Shown here: positions 19,622 through 27,045 of the stretch, piece after piece
Layout: every line of letters starts with the position of its first letter
How positions within the stretch are numbered: the first letter of the stretch is position 1
Source: Dichotomicrobium sp964540795
GTDB taxonomy: Bacteria; Pseudomonadota; Alphaproteobacteria; Rhizobiales; Rhodomicrobiaceae
Assembly: GCA_964540795.1 (NCBI GenBank)
Contig: CAZINX010000011.1
Coordinates: 1-64,000 of the forward strand
Direction of reading: 5' to 3'
Length of the DNA stretch: 64,000 bases
The notes under the pieces: generated by a model
Told to the model about the DNA's origin: nothing
Seen by the model: the letters and a program-made list of their open reading frames with translations, nothing else
Database searches by the model: none
Program-made: the position numbers and the translations under genes

Positions 19622-20941
19622 ATGCCGAAACCCTTGAGACTCGGCGTCGCGGGCGTCGGCACCGTCGGCGTCGGCGTGCTCACGCTGCTGCGCGCCCATG
19701 CCGAGCGCATAGCCGCCCGCTGTGGGCGCGAGTTGCAGGTCACCGCCGTGTCCGCGCGCGACCGCGAGAAGCGCCGCGGCATTGACCTGTCGGCGTTTGA
19801 GTGGTTCGACAATCCGCGCGATCTGGCGCGCAGTCGCGATATCGACCTGTTCGTGGAACTGATCGGCGGGGAGGGCGATCCGGCCCACAGCGCCGTCGAG
19901 GCGGCGCTCGAAGCAGGCAAGCATGTCGTGACGGCGAACAAGGCGCTTCTGGCGCATCACGGCGTGGCGCTCGCTGAGCGGGCCGAGGCCCGGAACGTCG
20001 CGCTGAAGTTCGAGGCGGCGGTGGCGGGCGGCATCCCGGTCGTGAAGGTGCTGCGCGAGAGCCTGCTGGGCAACGAGATCACCCGGGTCTACGGCATTCT
20101 GAACGGCACGAGCAACTACATCCTCACGCGGATGCAGCATGAGGGCCGCGCCTTCGACGAGGTGCTGGCTGAGGCGCAGGCCGCTGGCTATGCCGAGGCC
20201 GACCCAAGCTTCGACATTGGCGGACAGGATGCCGCGCACAAGCTCGCGATCCTGACCAGCCTGGCCTTCGGCACGCAGCTTTCCTACGACAGCATCTATC
20301 TTGAAGGCATCGAACAGATCGACGATGTCGATATCCGCTCGGCCGACCGGCTGGGCTACCGGATCAAGCTGCTGGGCGTGGCGATGAAGACCGAAAGCGG
20401 CATCGAGCAGCGCGTCCACCCGACGATGGTGCCGAAGCACACCGCGATCGCCGAGGTCGACGGCGTGACCAACGCCATCACGATTCAGGGCGATTTTGTC
20501 GGCGATATCATGCTGGTTGGCCCCGGCGCGGGCGCTGGCCCGACGGCCTCGGCGGTGGTCAGCGATATCACGGACATCGCGCGCTGCGTCGACGGCGCGC
20601 CTTTCATCGTGCCTGCGGCGAAGCTCGCGCCCTATGAGCGGGCGCAGATGCGCGCCCATGAGGGCGGCTACTATATCCGGCTGTCGGTTTATGACCGGCC
20701 GGGCGCGTTCGCGGCAATCGCGCAGCGCATGGCCGAGCAAGACATCTCGCTGAAAAGCATTGTCCAAAGCCCGGAAGAGGGCGATGCCGCGCAGATGGAA
20801 GAGGGCGGCGGCGCGCCCGTGCCCGTCGTGATGATCACGCACCGCACGACCGAGGCGGCGATCCGCCGCGCCTTCGACGCGATCGAGGGCGATGGCCACA
20901 TCGACCGGCCGCCGAAGATGATCCGCATCGAGGGGATGTAG
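19622..20941 (+). CDS. hom: Homoserine dehydrogenase
   Basis: A 439-residue monofunctional homoserine dehydrogenase. It reduces aspartate semialdehyde to homoserine on the way to threonine and methionine. The nucleotide-binding motif is GVAGVGTVGVGVL at residues 8-20, the central catalytic domain has GGIPVVKVLRE, GILNGTSNYILTRM and ADPSFDIGGQDAAHKL, and a C-terminal ACT domain (about 350-430, beginning YYIRLSVYDRPGAFAAIAQ) should give threonine feedback control. The length is typical. A glpX gene often follows in Rhizobiales but is absent here. Confidence 0.96.
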   Translation: MPKPLRLGVAGVGTVGVGVLTLLRAHAERIAARCGRELQVTAVSARDREKRRGIDLSAFEWFDNPRDLARSRDIDLFVELIGGEGDPAHSAVEAALEAGKHVVTANKALLAHHGVALAERAEARNVALKFEAAVAGGIPVVKVLRESLLGNEITRVYGILNGTSNYILTRMQHEGRAFDEVLAEAQAAGYAEADPSFDIGGQDAAHKLAILTSLAFGTQLSYDSIYLEGIEQIDDVDIRSADRLGYRIKLLGVAMKTESGIEQRVHPTMVPKHTAIAEVDGVTNAITIQGDFVGDIMLVGPGAGAGPTASAVVSDITDIARCVDGAPFIVPAAKLAPYERAQMRAHEGGYYIRLSVYDRPGAFAAIAQRMAEQDISLKSIVQSPEEGDAAQMEEGGGAPVPVVMITHRTTEAAIRRAFDAIEGDGHIDRPPKMIRIEGM

Positions 20942-21013
20942 CGGCGGGCGCATCCGGCTCTCTCGCGCACAACCGCTTTGGCGGCGCGAACGATGCGCCT
21001 GGCCAGCGAGCGG

Positions 21014-22054
21014 TTACGGCGCGCGCCGCGCCCCGCGGAACAGGAACGGCACGATCAGGAACAGGCCGAGCAGCCGGATGAGCTGATGCCCGGCGACGAA
21101 GGCCGGGTCCACGCCGAGCGCCAGCGCCAGCGCGACCATCGTGTCGAACCCGCCCGGCGCCATCGCCAGCCACATCTGCATGAAGGGCAGGTCGAGATAC
21201 GCCGCGGCCGGCCAGGCGATCAGAGCGGTGATCGCGACAGCGATGCTGATGCCGCCCGCGCTCATGCCCAAGGAAGCGCTCAGATAGGCGCGATCGATCC
21301 CGGCGAAGCGTGCGCCGACCGATGCGCCCAGCACGATGAACGCGGCGGCGACGAGGGGCTCTGGCAGGCGGCCCGCGACCGTGCCGGAGGCGAACAGCGC
21401 GCCGGAAATGAGCATCGCGCCGGTGAGCGCCGGGGCGGGGACGCCGACGCGCCGCGCGATCAGGAAGCCGGCAATGGCGACGGCCAGCAATGCCAACAAC
21501 TGTGGTAGGCCGACAAGCGGCGCGACGGCCTGCGCCCCGTCTCCAAGATCGACGCCGAGGCTGACGACCAGGGGCACCGCCATCATCAAGATCGCAAGCC
21601 GCAGCGACTGGAGCACAGCAACGCGCCGCTCATCGACGTTCAACTCATCGGCCAGCGCCAGCACCAGCGACACCGCGCCGGGGATTGCGCAGAGCCGCGC
21701 TGTGGGCGTGTCGATGCCGTGCATCCGTGTGAAATAGCGCGGCAGGACGACGACCAGCGCCGCCATCGCCAGCGCGAGCGCCAGCAGCGAGAGCGGCCAG
21801 CGGGGCAGGGCCGCGAGCGTTTCGGCGGTGACCGTGGAGCCGACGACGACGCCGAGCATGAGCAGGGCGACATTGCGCAGGGGTTGGCTGATCCGTTCGT
21901 CCAGCCCTGCCAGCGCCGCGAGCGCGCAGGCGAGGATCGCCCCGCTGAGATAGCCGCCGGGCACGCCAATCAGCGCGAAGGCCAGCCCGCCGGCCGCGGC
22001 GACCGCCAGGGTGCGGAGTTGGATGGCGATGCTTGCGCGCGGGGCAGGCTCCAT
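21014..22054 (-). CDS. AbrB-family membrane protein (putative transporter)
   Basis: A 346-residue, very hydrophobic protein with about ten predicted membrane segments in two similar halves, each with a GxPxGYLSGA-like start (first half: FALIGVPGGYLSGAILACAL; second half: RRVGVPAPALTGAMLISGAL). This is the AbrB/AmoA-like family (unrelated to the DNA-binding AbrB of Bacillus), sometimes labelled ammonia monooxygenase by mistake. The substrate is unknown. The ATG at 22054 is preferred to an in-frame start at 22228 because the 58 extra residues are not membrane-like. It converges with hom. Confidence 0.8.
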   Translation of the reverse strand: MEPAPRASIAIQLRTLAVAAAGGLAFALIGVPGGYLSGAILACALAALAGLDERISQPLRNVALLMLGVVVGSTVTAETLAALPRWPLSLLALALAMAALVVVLPRYFTRMHGIDTPTARLCAIPGAVSLVLALADELNVDERRVAVLQSLRLAILMMAVPLVVSLGVDLGDGAQAVAPLVGLPQLLALLAVAIAGFLIARRVGVPAPALTGAMLISGALFASGTVAGRLPEPLVAAAFIVLGASVGARFAGIDRAYLSASLGMSAGGISIAVAITALIAWPAAAYLDLPFMQMWLAMAPGGFDTMVALALALGVDPAFVAGHQLIRLLGLFLIVPFLFRGARRAP

Positions 22055-22411
22055 CAGGCCGCCCGCTCCCGGCGCTCTGGAGCAACAAAACGTCTTGGAT
22101 TGGTGAGCATTTAAGACAATGTCCGGCGCGCTTCCGGCCATGTCAACTATGTCGCCATCACCAGTTTCCCTATGCCCCTCGAGGCATGGGTGAAGCGTTG
22201 AAAAGCCCCCGTTGCTCTTGGATGACATCGCGTATTTCCGACCGTGGGTGCGATGCCTTGGCGATTATCCTCTGCCGCGCGCCGCAATAGGCCGGCAAGA
22301 CGATCCCCTCTAAGCGTGTGTGTTCGCCAACGCCCTTCCACCGATCAATCGCGCAACTCTCGCCAGCCTGGCGCTGGCGCTCACAAAAGAGAGCGCCGCG
22401 GGCGGGAATTT
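22055..22411. other. Intergenic region without recognisable gene
   Basis: About 357 bases between hicB and the AbrB-family gene, both on the minus strand. A minus-strand frame (GTG at 22415) overlaps the hicB stop by four bases as GTGA, but its 81-residue product resembles nothing I know and is not HicA-like. A perfect 7-bp hairpin (22376-22382 / 22391-22397) lies just past the hicB stop and could end its transcript. Confidence 0.4.
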
Positions 22412-22618
22412 TCACGCTTCGAGATAGGCCAGCGTGCTCTTCGGCGTCGGCGGCGGCGTGCCATCATCGCCCATGCCGTCGAGCTGGAACCGGATCGCTT
22501 CGCGTATTTCGCGCTCGACCTCTGCGCGCGTTGCGCCCGTGGCCACGCAGCCGGGCAAATCCGGCACATAGGCCGAATGGTTCCCGTTAGCCTGCTCGAT
22601 CACAACTGCGTAGCGCAT
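22412..22618 (-). CDS. HicB-like antitoxin-family protein (solitary)
   Basis: A 68-residue protein with the partial RNase H fold of HicB proteins: MRYAVVIEQANGNHSAYVPD, then LPGCVATGATRAEVEREIRE and AIRFQLDGM. HicB proteins neutralise the mRNA interferase HicA and often repress the operon. There is no C-terminal DNA-binding domain and no HicA-sized reading frame with a HicA motif on either side, so this is an orphan or a HicB-like protein of another role. The ATG at 22618 is chosen because the fold starts there. It sits in a less GC-rich segment beside tRNA-Ala. Confidence 0.8.
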   Translation of the reverse strand: MRYAVVIEQANGNHSAYVPDLPGCVATGATRAEVEREIREAIRFQLDGMGDDGTPPPTPKSTLAYLEA

Positions 22619-22703
22619 AACTCTTGCCCGTCTCTCAAATTTTAACAAGTGCGGCAAGCGTCCGCGGCTCACCGGCAGACGTGCGCCTCCGTCCACTTCC
22701 TGT

Positions 22704-23723
22704 TTAGGGACGGCAGTTTGTCAAGTCGAGATCACGAGGGCACTGGTCTGCCCAGACATCTATGTCAGCCCGCGGAAATCCGATCATGTCAGGTTGAAAT
22801 TGGCCATATGCGCCAATACTGCCGACCGTATTCTCGAACTCGATCCTAACTCCACCGTTTGCCCACCCCCATTTTCCACGCCAGCCCAAATCCTTATGAA
22901 AAACATCACAATCCTTACCCAAATAAATTGTTTCCGGATCGAGCTTTCGCATGTCGTGAAAGCCTCTCCTGGCCCATCGAATTACGGGAGAATCCGAACG
23001 CAGGACGAAGCCATGTTCGTTACATTCGAGCGAGTAGCTATGACCTGCGCTTGAAGCAGCCGCCTGTGCTACGCCTCGCCCAAACCCAGCTGGAGCCGAC
23101 AGTCCGACACCTCGGTTTTCCGAAAGAGTTCTCTGTTGGCTCTCAAGAGTCTGGACTTCTATTCCGTATCTCTTGGCTTGGGCCGGAGACAGCCAGATCA
23201 TGCGGTCCGGGGCGGCCTGCGTGATGTAAACAATGGCGCTGGCCTGAAGTCCTATCCGGTTTAGATAAGCTCCCACGAGGGCGTTGCCCGCACCGCTCAC
23301 CTGCCCGGACCTCCCATCGCTTGCTGCGTGGAAGCCTATCTTGGCGGATTCCGCCATGAAGCGCTGCGTACCTCCTAGCCAAGCCAATGCGCAGGATGAA
23401 GCACATTGCTGATCGCCAAAGACGACCGTCTTGTAGTTGCGCAGCCGGATCATGTGTCCGATTTCAATACCTGCGGCGACGCTTCCCCCAGGGCCAGCCA
23501 GAGCCACTATCGCCTCCGGCGTGTTGGTCGCGACCTCTCTGAAACGCTCGATGTCGCGCGCCTCCAGCTCACCAAACACCATGATCAGGTCCGGCGATTC
23601 CGGGCCGAGAGGCTTTTTCTCGATGAATGCAGCCTGCACCACATGGATTGGCGCAGAAGTAAAGATCGCAGCTAAGACAGCTCTGAGCACCCATAAACCT
23701 ATATGGCCCAACTGCTCTCTCAT
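22704..23723 (-). CDS. Secreted ClpP/crotonase-fold protein, possible serine protease
   Basis: A 339-residue protein with an N-terminal signal peptide or anchor (about residues 8-31). Residues 45-190 resemble periplasmic ClpP-fold proteins (COG3904-like): GPGGSVAAGIEIGHMI matches the ClpP oxyanion region, CASSCALAWLGG (107-118) matches the nucleophile helix with Ser109/Ser110, and IGFHAAS supplies a His at 132 where ClpP has its catalytic His. The C-terminal part (about 225-339) is unrecognised and has several Cys. The Ser/His pairing suggests activity, but substrate and role are unknown. Codon use is less GC-rich than in its neighbours and no good Shine-Dalgarno precedes the ATG, both hints of transfer. 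Confidence 0.72.
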   Translation of the reverse strand: MREQLGHIGLWVLRAVLAAIFTSAPIHVVQAAFIEKKPLGPESPDLIMVFGELEARDIERFREVATNTPEAIVALAGPGGSVAAGIEIGHMIRLRNYKTVVFGDQQCASSCALAWLGGTQRFMAESAKIGFHAASDGRSGQVSGAGNALVGAYLNRIGLQASAIVYITQAAPDRMIWLSPAQAKRYGIEVQTLESQQRTLSENRGVGLSAPAGFGRGVAQAAASSAGHSYSLECNEHGFVLRSDSPVIRWARRGFHDMRKLDPETIYLGKDCDVFHKDLGWRGKWGWANGGVRIEFENTVGSIGAYGQFQPDMIGFPRADIDVWADQCPRDLDLTNCRP

Positions 23724-24031
23724 GACTAAAGGTGCCTGACGTAATTAACGATGCATTTATAGTGCCACGGGCGTCAGGATGCCGGAAAGGGTGTGCGTAA
23801 CATGAGCAGGCTACGCTTCGGACAGACGAACCAACCAACGAGCCCATTTGCGGTACCCCCGTCCAAGGGACAGACGTACCATTGCTCGGTGATGCTCGGT
23901 CGAGCGCAAGATTGCTCAGAGCGGTCAAGCTGTCGGCGACACAGGCTGGCGTCGATGAACTTTCGTATGCCGTGGGCCGAATTAACTTGCCGGTGAGAGT
24001 TCGCTGAGAAGCGTCGGTGAGCAACCAAACT
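23724..24031. other. Intergenic region between the ClpP-like gene and tRNA-Ala
   Basis: About 308 bases with lower GC than the surroundings. Short frames exist on both strands but none is recognisable and codon structure is not convincing. It directly follows the 3' end of tRNA-Ala, the usual side for island integration; I saw no integrase remnant and no second copy of the tRNA 3' end. Confidence 0.4.
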
Positions 24032-24107
24032 TGGTGGAGCCGAGGGGAATCGAACCCCTGACCTCAGCAGTGCGATTGCTGCGCTCTCCCAACTGAGCTA
24101 CGGCCCC
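24032..24107 (-). tRNA. tRNA-Ala (anticodon CGC)
   Basis: A 76-base tRNA including an encoded CCA (24032-24034). The acceptor stem GGGGCCG pairs with CGGCTCC (one G-T), the D arm is GCTC/GAGC, the anticodon stem CAGCA/TGCTG encloses the loop ATCGCAC with anticodon CGC, and the T arm is CAGGGGTTCGATTCCCCTC. It reads GCG alanine codons, which are very frequent in this genome. Confidence 0.95.
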
Positions 24108-24118
24108 GGACGTTCGCC

Positions 24119-24147
24119 ATTTAGGAGCGCCCCCGCTGGCCTGTCAA
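24119..24147 (-). promoter_or_regulatory. Promoter of tRNA-Ala
   Basis: On the minus strand TTGACA (24147-24142), a 17-base spacer and CTAAAT (24124-24119), about 12 bases before the tRNA. CTAAAT fits the alphaproteobacterial -10 core CTANAW. Confidence 0.65.
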
Positions 24148-24250
24148 GCTGCGCGTCGCGCCGCCCGCGCGTGGATGAGCGGGGCGGGCTGCTTGCGGGG
24201 CGCGGTCAAGGCGGTTAAATGGAGGCGAACAGCGCAGCCAGGGGGCACGC

Positions 24251-24550
24251 ATGATACCGCTTCTCCAATTTATCTCGTGGCTACTAGGGCTTTACGTCAC
24301 CGTTGTCATCGTCGCGGTGATCTTCAGTTGGCTGATCGCCTTCAACGTTATCAATGTCCACAACCAGTTCGTGCGCATGGTCTCGGACGCGCTTTACCGG
24401 CTGACCGAGCCGGCGCTGCGCCCGATCCGCAACACGCTGCCCGACTTCGGCGGGCTGGACCTGTCGCCGATCGTGCTCATCATCGGCATATACTTCATTC
24501 AGGTGGTGGTGATTCACGGCTGGCTCATCCCGTTTTTCCGGGGCTTCTAG
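24251..24550 (+). CDS. YggT family membrane protein
   Basis: A 99-residue inner-membrane protein with two hydrophobic segments (about 5-31 and 72-97) and the YggT core NQFVRMVSDALYRLTEPALR followed by PIRNTLPDFGGLDLSPIVL. YggT proteins have been linked to osmotic shock and to cell-division factors, but the molecular role is unclear. In many alphaproteobacteria yggT is followed by a DUF167 gene and folD; here the DUF167 gene is missing and folD follows after 188 bases. Confidence 0.9.
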   Translation: MIPLLQFISWLLGLYVTVVIVAVIFSWLIAFNVINVHNQFVRMVSDALYRLTEPALRPIRNTLPDFGGLDLSPIVLIIGIYFIQVVVIHGWLIPFFRGF

Positions 24551-24654
24551 CGGCAGGGGCCATTATCCTTGTGGGGCCGCTGGATGCCCGGCGTGTTCCG
24601 TGTGAACGATCCCGGGCCATAGCCGTTGTCGCTACGGGCGAAGCTGATGCCTCG

Positions 24655-24689
24655 CATAGACGATTGGCAGAGCGGCTCGATCGTCTATG
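24655..24689. repeat. Perfect inverted repeat in the folD leader
   Basis: CATAGACGAT (24655-24664) and ATCGTCTATG (24680-24689) are perfect inverse complements around a 15-base loop. The loop and the sequence after the second arm both contain GGCAGAGC, and GGCTC in the loop can pair with GAGCC just downstream, so two mutually exclusive hairpins are possible. It lies 50 bases before the folD start. It could be an operator or a transcript-level switch. Confidence 0.6.
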
Positions 24690-24738
24690 GCAGAGCCGGA
24701 TTTGCCTTCACAGCATTTGCGAGCAAAAGGAGCGCGCC

Positions 24739-25638
24739 ATGTCCGGGGCCCGGATCATCGACGGTAAACAGGTCGCGCGGCAGGTCAGAGACCGCGTTAC
24801 GCAAGAGGTCGCGTCGCTCAAGCGCGATTACGGCATAACGCCTGGGCTGACGGTGGTGCTGGTCGGCGAGAACCCGGCAAGCCAGGTCTATGTGCGCAAC
24901 AAGAGCCGCCAGACCGAGGCCGTCGGCATGAACTCGCAGATGCACAAGCTGCCGGCCGAAACCTCCGAAGCGGACTTGCTGGCGCTGGTGGCGGACCTGA
25001 ATGACGACCCGTCGGTTCACGGGATTCTGGTGCAGCTTCCGCTCCCCGATCAGATCAACGAGACCCGCGTGCTCGAAGCGATCAATCCCGCCAAGGATGT
25101 CGATGGCTTCCACCCGGTCAATGTCGGGCGCGTGGCCACGGGTGCGGGCGGCATCGCGCCATGCACCCCGCTGGGCTGCGTGATCCTGGCGAAGACCGTG
25201 CAGCGTGATCTGAGCGGCGCGGAGGCGGTGATCGTCGGGCGGTCGAACATCGTCGGCAAGCCGCTGGCCCAGCTGCTGCTGAAGGAAAACTGCACGGTGA
25301 CCATCGCCCATTCCCGCACCCGCGATCTGCCGGAGGTGACGCGCCGCGCCGATCTCCTGCTTGCGGCCGTGGGCCGGGCCGAGATGGTGCGCGGCGACTG
25401 GATCAAGCCGGGCGCAACGGTCATCGATGTGGGCATCAACCGGCTGGAGCCGCAGCCGGGCGAGGAGAAGGGCCGCCTGGTCGGCGATGTGGCGTTCGAG
25501 GAAGCGCGCGAGGTCGCCGGCGCGATCACGCCGGTGCCGGGCGGCGTCGGGCCGATGACGATTGCCTGCCTGCTCGCCAACACGGTGAATGCGGCGCGGG
25601 CGATCAATGACCTGGAGCCGGTGGCGATCGGCGCGTGA
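24739..25638 (+). CDS. folD: Methylenetetrahydrofolate dehydrogenase / methenyltetrahydrofolate cyclohydrolase FolD
   Basis: A 299-residue bifunctional FolD, which converts 5,10-methylene-THF through 5,10-methenyl-THF to 10-formyl-THF with NADP. Signatures are VGENPASQVYVRNKSRQTEA with the catalytic Lys and Tyr, GILVQLPLPDQI, NPAKDVDGFHPVNVG, VIVGRSNIVGKPLAQLL, and ITPVPGGVGPMTIACLLANT. The frame is open far upstream, but ATG 24739 is chosen because AAAGGAG lies 6-12 bases before it and FolD proteins start here. The product supplies one-carbon units for purines and initiator tRNA. Confidence 0.97.
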   Translation: MSGARIIDGKQVARQVRDRVTQEVASLKRDYGITPGLTVVLVGENPASQVYVRNKSRQTEAVGMNSQMHKLPAETSEADLLALVADLNDDPSVHGILVQLPLPDQINETRVLEAINPAKDVDGFHPVNVGRVATGAGGIAPCTPLGCVILAKTVQRDLSGAEAVIVGRSNIVGKPLAQLLLKENCTVTIAHSRTRDLPEVTRRADLLLAAVGRAEMVRGDWIKPGATVIDVGINRLEPQPGEEKGRLVGDVAFEEAREVAGAITPVPGGVGPMTIACLLANTVNAARAINDLEPVAIGA

Positions 25639-25687
25639 CCAGTTTGCCCACGCCGCGTCCCGGCGCGTGGCGTTTCAGCCTCACTGA

Positions 25688-25696
25688 TGTGGATAA
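25688..25696 (-). promoter_or_regulatory. Isolated perfect DnaA-box sequence
   Basis: The minus strand reads TTATCCACA, the consensus DnaA box. It lies 50 bases after folD. No cluster of boxes or AT-rich unwinding element accompanies it, so it is not an origin; it could titrate DnaA or be chance. Confidence 0.4.
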
Positions 25697-25868
25697 ATTT
25701 GCCGGTTTCTAACGCCGGTTGCAGATTTTTCTCACAGCCCACTGTGCGAATCAGGCAACAATCAAGTTATTCGTCCGATATGGCCTCCCGGTCGCGCGTG
25801 CCAGTTGGATGCGCAACGCCTGAGGCGGCAGGGCCGGACGCCCGCCGCCCGCGAGGGGGTAACAAGAC

Positions 25869-26630
25869 ATGGCTAACACCGCTTCTCTCAAATACGAGCG
25901 CGACGATCTCTTCCAGGTTGGCGCGGCGCGGATTCTGTTCTGCGGCAAATCGTTTATCGCGGATCACACCGGCGCGCTGTACTGGCCGGCCGAGGAGACG
26001 TTGATCGTCTCCGATTTGTGCCTCGACAAAGGCTCCTATCTCGCAGAGGACGACGCCGTTCTCCCTCCCTATGACACGCTCTCGGTGTTCGAGAAGCTTG
26101 AGGACGCGCTGACGCGCTACGATCCCGCGCGGGTCATCGCGCTCGGCGAAAGCTTCGGCGGCGGCAATGCCTACCGTCGGGGGTTGTCGATTCACGACAT
26201 CGACTGGCTGATCGACCTGATGGACGGTCGCGACTGGTACTGGGTCTCGGGCGACAACGACCCGGGCATCCCGGAAAAAGTCGGCGGCACCGTCTGCCCG
26301 AATGTCTCGCTGGCGAGCCTGCGCTTCCGGCATGAGCCGGTGCGCGCGCCGATTACCCACGAAATCGCCGGCGGCATCCATCCGGTGGCAACCTTCTCGC
26401 AGTATGACCGGATGACGCGGGTGCGCTGCTTCGTCTCCAACGGTATGCGCCTTCTGTTGCCGTCGATGGGTCATTACGGACCGGGCACCAACGTGCTGGA
26501 TACCTCGCTTGATCCGCTGATGGGCCATGAGGGCCTGTTTGTCTGGGTGGTCAGCCACGGGCAGGCGTTCCCGATCGCCGCGGGGCAGCTGCTTGGCGAG
26601 GAAGAAGCCGAGGAAACGCGGCTGATGTAA
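25869..26630 (+). CDS. PdeM-like metallophosphoesterase homologue with substituted metal ligands
   Basis: A 253-residue protein aligned by eye to the ligase-associated phosphoesterase PdeM family: YWPAEETLIVSDLCLDKGS, VIALGESFGG, WVSGDNDPGIP, RFRHEP, HEIAGGIHPVA, and a C-terminal LLLPSMGHYGPGTNVLD. Normal family motifs are DLHLxKG, GDSFHD, GNHD, and GHLHP. Here D49 is kept but the His of DLH is Cys51, the Asp of GDSFHD is Glu94, GNHD is GDND (129-130 changed) and the His of GHLHP is Gly169; H155 and H171 remain. Phosphoesterase activity is doubtful. No Lhr helicase or ligase gene is adjacent. It may be a pseudo-enzyme with a binding role. Confidence 0.75.
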   Translation: MANTASLKYERDDLFQVGAARILFCGKSFIADHTGALYWPAEETLIVSDLCLDKGSYLAEDDAVLPPYDTLSVFEKLEDALTRYDPARVIALGESFGGGNAYRRGLSIHDIDWLIDLMDGRDWYWVSGDNDPGIPEKVGGTVCPNVSLASLRFRHEPVRAPITHEIAGGIHPVATFSQYDRMTRVRCFVSNGMRLLLPSMGHYGPGTNVLDTSLDPLMGHEGLFVWVVSHGQAFPIAAGQLLGEEEAEETRLM

Positions 26631-26632
26631 AC

Positions 26633-27043
26633 TCAGCCGGGTGGCCGGGTGAACAACGGCGGCGCCAACAACACGACCAGCACCGCGAGGGCGAAAAGAT
26701 TACCGTGCGCGATCGCCGCGGGCGAGAGGGTGTCAACCAGCCGGGCCAATGGTTCACGCTGCTGCGAGGCGATAAGCGCATATTCGAAACCGAGGGTCAG
26801 CGCGGCCCAGATGATACCGAGCAGCCAGGCCGCCTGGCGCGGCGCGCCGCCGGTCACGCGACGGAACATTACGAAAGCATAGAGCGCCAGAAGGGCGGCC
26901 AGCGTGATGCCGCTCACGGGTTGCGCCGCCGCGCCGAAGACCGGCTGCAACGCGAGTTCGCGGAGCGCGGCGTTGGCCACGGCGATGACCGGCATCGGCA
27001 GCCATGCCAGCGCGCCGCACAGCAGGTAGCTCGCCTTGCCCAT
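26633..27043 (-). CDS. Hypothetical four-helix membrane protein
   Basis: A 136-residue protein with four predicted membrane segments (about residues 5-25, 46-62, 77-97 and 113-130) and little else. The motif content does not identify a family. The ATG at 27043 is chosen because it lies 2 bases after the pdxH stop, which suggests translational coupling to pdxH; an upstream in-frame start would overlap pdxH. It converges with the PdeM-like gene, with only 2 bases between the stops. Confidence 0.65.
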   Translation of the reverse strand: MGKASYLLCGALAWLPMPVIAVANAALRELALQPVFGAAAQPVSGITLAALLALYAFVMFRRVTGGAPRQAAWLLGIIWAALTLGFEYALIASQQREPLARLVDTLSPAAIAHGNLFALAVLVVLLAPPLFTRPPG

Positions 27044-27045
27044 CT

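Noticed and set aside
22170..22415. 81-codon minus-strand frame overlapping the hicB stop as GTGA, considered as a HicA partner
   Set aside because: The overlap is suggestive but the product lacks the HicA core (Gly-x-His-x2-His-type double-stranded RNA-binding motif).
24551..24738. A DUF167 (YggU) gene between yggT and folD
   Set aside because: The open frame here encodes no DUF167-like sequence; only the hairpin and the folD ribosome-binding site are seen.
25639..25868. Replication origin near the perfect DnaA box
   Set aside because: Only one box, no AT-rich element and no origin-associated genes; an isolated box is not an origin.
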